A DNA stretch of 5,093 nucleotides from 0-14-0-20-45-22 sp041645495 (GTDB taxonomy: Bacteria; Fidelibacterota; UBA2242). The position numbers and the translations under genes were made by a program. Each line of letters begins with the position of its first letter. Positions within the stretch are counted from its first letter, which is position 1. The notes under the pieces are model-generated. The model did not search any database. It was given only the letters and a program-made list of their open reading frames with translations, and had not been told where the DNA came from. The stretch is from the NCBI GenBank assembly GCA_041645495.1, contig JBAZPZ010000136.1:1-5093 (forward strand), in the 5' to 3' direction. Shown here piece after piece: positions 1 through 5,093 of this stretch.

Positions 1-186
1 AACGTCTGGATTTCAAACTCTGGCGCCAATGAATTCGTTGTCACGGACATGAGTGGAACGATTTTAAAACGGATTCCGAATCTGACAGCAGTCAGAGGCG
101 CGGCGTTCGATAACACGAACAATTACGCTTACGCCATCCACTTTACCAGCGCCGTTCCGATGGTTTCACAATTGGAACCGCTGGTT
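1..186 (+). other. N-terminal region upstream of the catalytic domain, probably the end of a propeptide
   Basis: Residues 1-62 are beta-rich and end just before the DDPYFGYQYALNN segment, which marks the usual beginning of the mature domain in many bacterial subtilases. In that position one expects the end of an inhibitor-I9-type or other propeptide. I do not recognise a clear I9 signature. The segment beginning VWISNSGANEFVV could alternatively be a blade of a beta-propeller-like (NHL-type) domain. The part that would decide this lies upstream of the window. Confidence 0.4.
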
Positions 187-3100
187 GACGATCCGTACTT
201 CGGATATCAGTATGCGTTGAATAACGACGGTTCCTGGAGCAGTATTGCCATTCCGGGCGCCGATCTCGATATTTTGAGAGCCTGGAAAGTCAGTACCGGC
301 GGCAAGATGCTTGTCAACGGTAAAAAACAGAATGTCATCGTCGCGGTATTTGACGACGGTGTCGATTTCGACCATGAAGATCTTAAAAACAATGCATGGG
401 TCAATCCCGGTGAAGATTTGAACGGAGACGGCGTTATTCAATCCGAAGAATGGAACGGCGTCGATGACGATAATAACGGTTTCGTGGATGACTTCTGGGG
501 ATGGAGCCCGGTTTACGACGAGAACATCTACCTGAATTCCGGAAGCTTCCACGGAACGCACGTCGCGGGTATCATTGGCGCGGAAGGAATGAATGGACTC
601 GGAATTTCCGGCGTCAATCAGCATGTCAAATTCATCTCCGTCATGATTTTTAATTCAGATGGAGAAACCGACGCCATTACCATTATGTACGGTTACTATT
701 ATGTATCGACATTGCTCAAACAGGGCGTGAATATCGTCGCGATGAACCAATCATGGGGCGGCGGCGCAGAATTTCTGGATCGCGGAGAAGCCAGGTTCGT
801 CGAATGTATGACCAACTATGCGCTCGAACATAATCAGTACAAACTGCTCTGGGTTTGCTCATCGGGAAATACGGGCACTAATGGCGACGAAGCGAATTAT
901 TATCGCTATCCGTCCGGTATTCAGGCGCCGAATATCATCGCGGTTGGCGCCACCGACGAAAGCGACAACATGGTCAATTACAGCACATACGGCAAAGTGA
1001 CGACCGATGTCGGCGCGCCGGGCGACTATATCGTATCGACATATCCCGGCAACTCTTACGTTTTAATGAGCGGAACTTCCATGGCGAGTCCGCACGTCAC
1101 CGGTATCGTGGCACTGGCAAAATCGGTTTTCCCGAACGACGATGCTTATGCGTCCATTGCCCGCGTTCTCGGTACCGCGGAACGAAATGTCAATTTTAAG
1201 GACGATTGGATGACGGAAGCCCGCGTGAATGCCTTCTACGCGGTTTCGCCCGAAAGTCTGGCCACCGGTTTGATTCCCAGCGTTGCAAAAGCGTACGTCA
1301 CACGTTCGATGTATGACGCCGCCGGAATGATTACGCTCGGATTCGTCAATGCGACCGGCGCGGCTGTGACCGTCAACGAAGTGACGATTACGGGCGACAA
1401 GGCAACAGACTTTTCCTTGTTTGCTCCGTTCGTGAGTAAAACCATTCAAAAGGGCGAAGCATTCGGTATTCCGATCACCTTTTCACCGGCTACGCCTCCT
1501 TCCAAAACCGTAATTACTGGGACACTTGTGACAATTAAGACGACAGGCGGCGATGTGGTCATTCCGATCGTCGGCGAAGAAAAAACATATGCTGAAATCA
1601 GCATTGATCCAATAATAAATCCAATGCAACTCGTTCAGTGGGGCGATACTACAACGACTTCGTTCAACGTTCTGAGTACGGGCGACAAATCGCTGGAATA
1701 TTCGCTGAATCAGTATTTGATCGATGTCGGCCTGGACAAACAGAATCCGCAGCTCGCCAGTCTGATTAAATACAAACCGGTATCGGCCGCGCCTGCTCGA
1801 GCCGATGTCAACAAACGCACTTTGGTGGCCGAGCAATTCGATCTCATCGCACCGGTCGTCGCTGGTCTCGATAGAAAACACATCTCGATCAGTTCTAATA
1901 GCAAAGGCGAATCGGTACTATGGAGCGATAGTCTGAACAATCCGGCTGTCGTAGAGGCTAACTGGTACACGATGGCATTCGGTTCCGGCGATGGCGCTGA
2001 CGAGACGTTTAAACTTACCGACGTCGATCCAACCGAGGCGGTCAACAACGTTTTTCTGGCCGGTGATTTTGTCAATGGCTACAAAAACGGTACTCTTGCC
2101 GTCGCCGTTTCTCCGATGTTCGACTTCCTCCCGATTGGGGATCAGACCGGAATGAGACCGACATATCTGCAATTCGATTATGCGGCACAGTTAGAAAACA
2201 ATTGCGATTTCTTCTACGTCAACATCATCGTCGATGGCGCGCACTATCAAACCATCGTCCAAACAGATTGGGAATTGACCGCGGATAGTCTCATGCGGAC
2301 GGTTTATGTGGACATTTCTCATCTTTGGGGAATGAGGAACGTCGAATTCTGGTTCATCTTCAATGCCGACGATTCCTATGTCGGTGGATTCGGATCACTC
2401 TTTGACAACGTCGGCATCTTTCAAACCGATGCGCCTTACTTCGCTTCAAAGTATGACGGCGTACTAGAACCGGGACAAACCGAAACCATTACATCGACTC
2501 TCCGGTCTGACCTGCTGTATCCGAGTGAGTTCTACTTGATCTCCATTCTCGAGTCCAATGCGATTATTCAAGACTATTACAATTCGATGAACATGGCTCC
2601 TTTTAATATTGTCACGGGACATTTGACGATCAATCCGAAGATACAAGACATCGGCGCCTATTACCGTAACGAAACGGCGTACTCGAACTTCACCGCCACC
2701 AACGACGGTCTGGTCGATGTCTATTTCTGGTCGGATTATATCATTCGCCGTACCAATGACGGAGACGATGACATCACACCGACGGCAGTAAAGACGATCA
2801 AAGCCGCGAAAGCCGCCGTGGAATCGAAAGAAAAATCCGTCGGGACTAAAGCGACCAATTCCAAATCGCTGGAAGCCCGCCGTAATGTGATCGGGGGAAT
2901 GTTAACCCAAAAACCGACGAAATCCGTCTCGACAAAAGGATCTCTTGTGCCTGTCAGATCCGGTTTCTTCAGAGGATTCAGAGGTGATTTCGGTGAAACG
3001 ATCTATACCGAAAACTTCGATTCCAGCAATGTTCTCCCCGAAGGATGGCAGGTTGATGACTATTCCTACGGTCTCGGCGATAACTGGCATCTGGAAAATT

Positions 3101-4893
3101 TTGGGAGCGATACATTGGTCGATAACCTGATGTTCTTCGGCAATAGGGACATCTGGGAATATTATCCCAATTCGATGACAGTTGCTTATTCTCCCGTTTT
3201 CGACTTCACAAGCATGCCGGATGACACTTCGAGACTTATCTTCGAGTTCAATTACGCGGCTTATGTCGAGCCCGGGTACGATTATTTTTACATGTATGTC
3301 GGCTATATCTACGAAGATACGACCGGCACGTATATCGACTGGCGGTATGTCGGCGACACGGATGACGTTTTCGAGAATGATGGAGAAATGCACTCTATCA
3401 TGCTAAATCTCTCCCGCGCCAAAGGCCACAAAATGATGCTCGCTTTCTGCGCCTACAGCGATGAAAGCGTTAACGAAGGCTATGCCGCTTTCGATAACCT
3501 CAAAGTCTATACGCTCATCAAGGACATCTTTCTAAGACCGAGCAACGGCCCGATCGCCGTCGGACAGACTCAGGACTTCCGAATGAGACTCGATATAGAC
3601 CGATTCAAACCCGGTAACTTCGTTGCGCGGACAATGCTTGGTTACGAGTTCAATTATCAAGATTGGTGGGACTACAATGCCGCCATACAGAGAACCTCGT
3701 TCCAGGTTCTGAACCGCGCTCCGAAAGCGGTCAACGACACCATCAACGTCGTTTCTGGAGACGTCATCAATGCGTATCACCTTCTGGATGCCGCCATCGA
3801 AAACGACTACGATGAAGATAACGATGAAATCTTTATCTATGACGTTACCGATCCGGTTTACGGTGCGATCAAGTATCTGAGCATCTGGAATCCGTTCAAG
3901 GAATACAACGAGGAAACTTTCCCTGCTTACTACGTTGCCCCGTTGAATTATGACGGCATGGATATGATAAAATACGGACTAACTGACGAATACGATATCG
4001 ACATCGCCAAGATCTTCATTCGGGTTATGGCAGAGCCGAAGTTCGTCACAGGCGTCCAACAACAGTACACTTTCCTCGAAGACGATTCGCTGATCCTCAA
4101 CACCATCAAGATGGCGGCGGGCGTCGGTGGAATGGACAAGGATCTGTACGTCTGGGCAAAGAACAAAGACAACAAGATCAAGATCACCGTCCGGAAGAAA
4201 GTCAACCGGATCAAACTCGAAACAATGAGTCCGGACACATGGGGACAAACGACGGTGATGTTCTACGTCGGTAGAAATGGCGAAGCGATCGATTCTCTCA
4301 AAACTACCTTCGTCATCGTTCCGGTCAATGATCCGCCGGTGGCCAAGTTCAGCGCCAACGCAAACAACAACACCGTGACTTTCGTCGATGAATCCAACGA
4401 CGCAGCCGATCCTGAAGGCGCCATCGTCAGCTGGAACTGGGAATTCGGCGACGGCACGACCAGTACCGACAAGAATCCTGTTCATGTCTATACGGCAATC
4501 AACACGTACAACGTCAAACTGACGGTTACAGATAACGCAAACGCCTCCACGACATGTGCGCAGAATGTTATCGTTTCGTCGATCGTTGCCGTCGATAAGA
4601 TTGCCGAACTGCCGACAAAATTCGAACTGTCGCAGAACTTCCCGAACCCGTTCAACCCAATCACGAACATCGCCTACGCCCTTCCGGAACGGTCGATGGT
4701 TAGAATCGTGATCTACGATATTCTCGGGAAGGAAATCGCCACGTTAGTCAATAAGACCGAAGACGCCGGTTACCGAACCATCCAGTGGAACGGCACCGAC
4801 AAATTCGGCAGCCCGGTCAGCACCGGTATTTATGTCTATCGGATTCAGGCTGGAAAATTCATCCAGACTAAGAAGATGGTATTCATGAAATAG
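1..4893 (+). CDS. Secreted multidomain S8 subtilisin-like serine protease with PKD and C-terminal T9SS-type sorting domain (5'-partial)
   Basis: Predicted extracellular endopeptidase of the subtilase family (S8). The frame is open from base 1 to the TAG at 4891-4893, giving 1630 visible residues. The first ATG (base 49) has no Shine-Dalgarno-like sequence before it and no signal peptide after it, so the true start, signal peptide and most of the propeptide should lie upstream. Numbering from the codon at base 1, the order is: N-terminal region (1-62), subtilisin domain (about 63-416; Asp118, His184, Asn290, Ser360), ASH-like Ig domain, two diverged Ig/jelly-roll/Ig supermodules, two cadherin-like domains, PKD domain and sorting tail ending in KKMVFMK. 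Only five cysteines are present (269, 286, 735, 1150, 1519) and no membrane helix is evident. The protein is far longer than a minimal subtilisin, as is common for FCB surface proteases. A terminator lies 22 bases downstream, so this is the last or only gene of its transcript. Substrate is unknown. Confidence 0.95.
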   Translation, partial: NVWISNSGANEFVVTDMSGTILKRIPNLTAVRGAAFDNTNNYAYAIHFTSAVPMVSQLEPLVDDPYFGYQYALNNDGSWSSIAIPGADLDILRAWKVSTGGKMLVNGKKQNVIVAVFDDGVDFDHEDLKNNAWVNPGEDLNGDGVIQSEEWNGVDDDNNGFVDDFWGWSPVYDENIYLNSGSFHGTHVAGIIGAEGMNGLGISGVNQHVKFISVMIFNSDGETDAITIMYGYYYVSTLLKQGVNIVAMNQSWGGGAEFLDRGEARFVECMTNYALEHNQYKLLWVCSSGNTGTNGDEANYYRYPSGIQAPNIIAVGATDESDNMVNYSTYGKVTTDVGAPGDYIVSTYPGNSYVLMSGTSMASPHVTGIVALAKSVFPNDDAYASIARVLGTAERNVNFKDDWMTEARVNAFYAVSPESLATGLIPSVAKAYVTRSMYDAAGMITLGFVNATGAAVTVNEVTITGDKATDFSLFAPFVSKTIQKGEAFGIPITFSPATPPSKTVITGTLVTIKTTGGDVVIPIVGEEKTYAEISIDPIINPMQLVQWGDTTTTSFNVLSTGDKSLEYSLNQYLIDVGLDKQNPQLASLIKYKPVSAAPARADVNKRTLVAEQFDLIAPVVAGLDRKHISISSNSKGESVLWSDSLNNPAVVEANWYTMAFGSGDGADETFKLTDVDPTEAVNNVFLAGDFVNGYKNGTLAVAVSPMFDFLPIGDQTGMRPTYLQFDYAAQLENNCDFFYVNIIVDGAHYQTIVQTDWELTADSLMRTVYVDISHLWGMRNVEFWFIFNADDSYVGGFGSLFDNVGIFQTDAPYFASKYDGVLEPGQTETITSTLRSDLLYPSEFYLISILESNAIIQDYYNSMNMAPFNIVTGHLTINPKIQDIGAYYRNETAYSNFTATNDGLVDVYFWSDYIIRRTNDGDDDITPTAVKTIKAAKAAVESKEKSVGTKATNSKSLEARRNVIGGMLTQKPTKSVSTKGSLVPVRSGFFRGFRGDFGETIYTENFDSSNVLPEGWQVDDYSYGLGDNWHLENFGSDTLVDNLMFFGNRDIWEYYPNSMTVAYSPVFDFTSMPDDTSRLIFEFNYAAYVEPGYDYFYMYVGYIYEDTTGTYIDWRYVGDTDDVFENDGEMHSIMLNLSRAKGHKMMLAFCAYSDESVNEGYAAFDNLKVYTLIKDIFLRPSNGPIAVGQTQDFRMRLDIDRFKPGNFVARTMLGYEFNYQDWWDYNAAIQRTSFQVLNRAPKAVNDTINVVSGDVINAYHLLDAAIENDYDEDNDEIFIYDVTDPVYGAIKYLSIWNPFKEYNEETFPAYYVAPLNYDGMDMIKYGLTDEYDIDIAKIFIRVMAEPKFVTGVQQQYTFLEDDSLILNTIKMAAGVGGMDKDLYVWAKNKDNKIKITVRKKVNRIKLETMSPDTWGQTTVMFYVGRNGEAIDSLKTTFVIVPVNDPPVAKFSANANNNTVTFVDESNDAADPEGAIVSWNWEFGDGTTSTDKNPVHVYTAINTYNVKLTVTDNANASTTCAQNVIVSSIVAVDKIAELPTKFELSQNFPNPFNPITNIAYALPERSMVRIVIYDILGKEIATLVNKTEDAGYRTIQWNGTDKFGSPVSTGIYVYRIQAGKFIQTKKMVFMK
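187..1248 (+). other. Peptidase S8 (subtilisin) catalytic domain
   Basis: The catalytic aspartate is Asp118 (bases 352-354) in the motif VAVFDDGVDFDHEDL. The catalytic histidine is His184 (550-552) in FHGTHVAGI. The oxyanion-hole asparagine is Asn290 (868-870) in CSSGNTG. The nucleophile is Ser360 (1078-1080) in MSGTSMASPHVTG. All four are in canonical order and spacing, so the domain should be active. The aspartate motif reads Asp-Asp-Gly, as in kexin/furin enzymes, rather than the Asp-Thr-Gly or Asp-Ser-Gly of most bacterial subtilisins. The histidine and serine motifs are of the ordinary subtilisin type. An Asp-rich insertion (about 135-166) lies between Asp118 and His184. Confidence 0.95.
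415..450 (+). other. EF-hand-like calcium-binding loop inside the protease domain
   Basis: Residues 139-150 read DLNGDGVIQSEE. This matches the 12-residue EF-hand/dockerin-type loop: Asp at position 1, Asn at 3, Asp at 5, Gly at 6, Ile at 8 and Glu at 12. It lies between the catalytic Asp and His and is followed directly by a second Asp/Asn-rich stretch (153-164, GVDDDNNGFVDD), which is a recurrent insertion in this type of subtilase. Calcium binding is inferred from the motif. Flanking EF-hand helices are not obvious, so it may be a bare calcium loop. Confidence 0.65.
1279..1584 (+). other. ASH / choice-of-anchor-D-type Ig-like domain
   Basis: Residues about 427-528 have the pattern of this beta-sandwich family: a run of small residues and valines (ATGAAVTVNEVTITG), then DFSL, then a charged/Gly turn (IQKGEAFGIPITFSP), then a strand ending in IPIVGE. 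The ITFSP and V-x-I-P-I-x-G elements are the most characteristic. It sits directly after the catalytic domain and is probably a structural spacer. The exact family is assigned by eye. Confidence 0.6.
1591..2613 (+). repeat. Supermodule copy A: Ig-like + linker + jelly-roll (MAM/choice-of-anchor-J-like) + Ig-like
   Basis: Residues 531-871. It begins with a BACON-like or other Ig strand pattern (ISIDP... FNVLSTGDKSLEYSL). A linker follows, then a jelly-roll domain at about 637-810 (bases 1909-2430) with VAVSPMFDF, LQFDYAA, DFFYV and the closing FDN. A final Ig-like part follows with LEPGQTETIT. These landmarks recur in the same order in copy B at nearly constant offsets of about 342-363 residues. 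Jelly-roll modules of this kind commonly bind carbohydrate or mediate adhesion. The ligand here is unknown. Confidence 0.65.
2617..3714 (+). repeat. Supermodule copy B: diverged repeat of copy A with a longer basic linker
   Basis: Residues 873-1238. The Ig opening LTINP corresponds to ISIDP of copy A. The jelly-roll at about 999-1172 (bases 2995-3516) has the classical opening ENFDSS...LPEGW, then VAYSPVFDF, FEFNYAA, DYFYM and the closing FDN. The tail has IAVGQTQDF, matching LEPGQTETI in copy A. The copies differ at most positions and no long shared DNA words were noticed, so the duplication is old. Copy B keeps the canonical EGW start of choice-of-anchor-J domains. Copy A has lost it. Confidence 0.65.
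2779..2988 (+). other. Lys/Ala-rich basic low-complexity linker within copy B
   Basis: Residues 927-996 hold about fifteen Lys/Arg and only about four Asp/Glu. The opening is an alternating Lys/Ala run (VKTIKAAKAAVESKEKSVG) and the end is Arg/Phe/Gly-rich (SGFFRGFRGD). The stretch lacks the hydrophobic strand pattern of its neighbours and is probably disordered. It separates the first Ig-like part from the jelly-roll of copy B. The corresponding linker in copy A is somewhat shorter and less basic. Confidence 0.6.
3718..4332 (+). other. Two cadherin-like / tandem-95-like Ig domains
   Basis: The first (residues about 1240-1346) opens with APKAVNDTINVVSGD and contains LLDAAIENDYDEDND and YYVAPLNYDGMDMIKYGLTDE. 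This is the pattern of the APVAxDD...NDxDxDGD...Y.P..NYxGxDxFxYxxxD family (Big_9/cadherin-like). The second (about 1347-1444) is more diverged but ends in the hallmark VPVNDPP. The acidic clusters are consistent with calcium-stiffened spacer domains, which is an inference from the family. Confidence 0.65.
4333..4584 (+). other. PKD domain
   Basis: Residues about 1445-1528 begin at PVAKFSAN and carry the PKD signature WNWEFGDGTTS (Trp1478, Trp1480, Phe1482, Gly1483, Asp1484, Gly1485). The NPVHVY and YNVKLTVTDN strands follow. PKD domains are beta-sandwiches common in secreted proteases of this kind, where they often contact substrate or act as spacers. Confidence 0.9.
4612..4890 (+). other. 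C-terminal T9SS type-A-like sorting (FlgD-Ig-like) domain
   Basis: Residues about 1538-1630 contain PTKFELSQNFPNPFNP, then VRIVIYDILGKEIATLVN, then AGYRTIQWNGTD, STGIYVYRIQAGKF and the final KKMVFMK. This is the consensus of C-terminal sorting domains in FCB-group secreted proteins. In Bacteroidota such tails direct export by the type IX system and may be removed during surface attachment. That role is inferred for this organism because no secretion genes are visible. A FlgD-type Ig fold is the structural alternative name. Confidence 0.9.
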
Positions 4894-4915
4894 TACTCTT
4901 TCGTTTTTCTCTACC

Positions 4916-4949
4916 AGAAGCCCTTTCCGAGCAATCGGGGAGGGCTTCT
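4916..4949 (+). terminator. Rho-independent terminator of the protease gene
   Basis: A 15-bp stem (4916-4930 pairing with 4935-4949) closes on a GCAA tetraloop (4931-4934). All fifteen positions pair, with two G-U wobbles in the middle. The hairpin starts 22 bases after the stop codon. The downstream tail CTCTTT is T-rich but short. The complementary strand has no T tract at its exit, so it acts on + strand transcripts. Confidence 0.8.
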
Positions 4950-4971
4950 CTCTTTGGGGAAGGTTTATTAT

Positions 4972-5043
4972 GTAGAATAGGTAGATTAGGTAGATTAGGT
5001 AGAATAGGTTGATTGGGTAGAATAGGTAGAATAGGTTGATTAG
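4972..5043. repeat. Eight tandem copies of a 9-bp unit, consensus GTWGAWTRG
   Basis: The eight units are in exact 9-bp register. Four are GTAGAATAG, two are GTAGATTAG, one is GTTGATTGG and one is GTTGATTAG. The variation is almost all A/T exchange at unit positions 3 and 6, plus one A-to-G change at position 8. There is no cytosine on the + strand across all 72 bases, so the strand bias is complete. TAG stops occur in two + strand frames in nearly every unit, and TGA in the third frame in units 5 and 8, so it is not + strand coding. Function is unknown. Possibilities are a slippage-expanded microsatellite, a protein-binding array or part of a larger intergenic repeat. Confidence 0.9.
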
Positions 5044-5093
5044 GCCTGTACGCCTCCAGCGGATTGATTAGGTAGATTGTGGCTTAACCTTCA
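5044..5093. other. Interruption and degenerate continuation of the 9-bp repeat, no gene seen
   Basis: Nineteen GC-richer bases (5044-5062, GCCTGTACGCCTCCAGCGG) break the array. Two degenerate units follow (5063-5071 ATTGATTAG and 5072-5080 GTAGATTGT). The last bases (5081-5093) show nothing recognisable. No open frame, promoter or RNA gene can be supported here on either strand. Confidence 0.5.

Noticed and set aside
415..486. Dockerin domain, from the EF-hand loop plus the following Asp/Asn-rich stretch
   Set aside because: A dockerin has two loop-helix repeats of about 22 residues. The second stretch does not fit loop position 12, and both lie inside the catalytic domain as an insertion.
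166..624. Long open frame on the minus strand (152 codons)
   Set aside because: It lies entirely opposite the catalytic domain, shows no recognisable motif, and is the expected antisense shadow of the coding frame.
1711..1920. Possible frameshift or domain break in the poorly patterned region between the Ig part and the jelly-roll of copy A
   Set aside because: The frame stays open, codon use looks unchanged, and copy B also has a linker at the same place.
2902..3393. Long open frame on the minus strand (163 codons)
   Set aside because: Antisense to copy B of the supermodule. No domain pattern or ribosome-binding site supports it, and the + strand frame is clearly protein-coding there.
3979..4485. 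Longest minus-strand open frame (168 codons)
   Set aside because: Antisense to the cadherin-like and PKD domains, whose + strand motifs (VNDPP, WEFGDG) are unmistakable.
4961..5034. Promoter from TAGAAT (-10-like) and TTGATT (-35-like) words in the repeat
   Set aside because: The words arise from the repeat itself, and no pair has spacing near 17 bp (TTGATT to TAGAAT gives 3 or 12).
4972..5080. CRISPR array
   Set aside because: The units are 9 bp and directly adjacent, with no spacers. Neither unit length nor architecture fits CRISPR.
5044..5093. Possible REP- or IS-end-like element in the GC-rich interruption
   Set aside because: No convincing inverted repeat, target duplication or transposase is visible in the 50 bases before the window ends.

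Overview
The window is almost entirely one very large secreted-protease gene on the + strand. It is followed by a rho-independent terminator and a short C-free tandem-repeat tract. No cell, plasmid or phage context is visible because neither neighbouring gene is inside the window. The C-terminal domain carries the NFPNPFNP motif, followed by an IYDILGKEI segment and an STGIYVYRI...KKM ending. This form is typical of type-A sorting (T9SS/Por-like, FlgD-Ig-like) tails in the FCB superphylum and its candidate-phylum relatives (Ignavibacteria, Calditrichota, KSB1, Marinimicrobia and similar). Base composition looks roughly balanced. I infer an uncultured FCB-type bacterium but cannot name the phylum.

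Bases 1-4893 are one open frame that enters the window already open, so the gene is 5'-truncated by the window edge. The first ATG (base 49) is probably internal. Counting residues from the codon at base 1, the visible 1630 residues are: end of an N-terminal region or propeptide (1-62); S8 subtilisin domain with intact Asp118/His184/Asn290/Ser360 (about 63-416) and an EF-hand-like loop at 139-150; ASH/choice-of-anchor-D-type Ig domain (about 427-528); two diverged copies of an 'Ig + linker + jelly-roll (MAM/choice-of-anchor-J-like) + Ig' supermodule (about 531-871 and 873-1238); two cadherin-like/tandem-95-like domains (about 1240-1346 and 1347-1444); a PKD domain (about 1445-1528); and the C-terminal sorting domain (about 1538-1630).

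Bases 4894-5093 are intergenic. They hold a 15-bp-stem hairpin with a GCAA loop 22 bases after the stop codon, then eight exact-register copies of a 9-bp unit (consensus GTWGAWTRG), a 19-bp GC-richer interruption and two degenerate units running towards the window end.

The whole product reads as a cell-surface or released multidomain protease. The subtilisin domain does the cutting, the beta-sandwich domains form a long stalk or bind substrate, and the tail directs export. The family assignments are ordinary. The less ordinary points are the supermodule duplication, the EF-hand-like insertion next to a furin-like DDG aspartate motif, the strongly basic linker in copy B, and the C-free 9-bp array.
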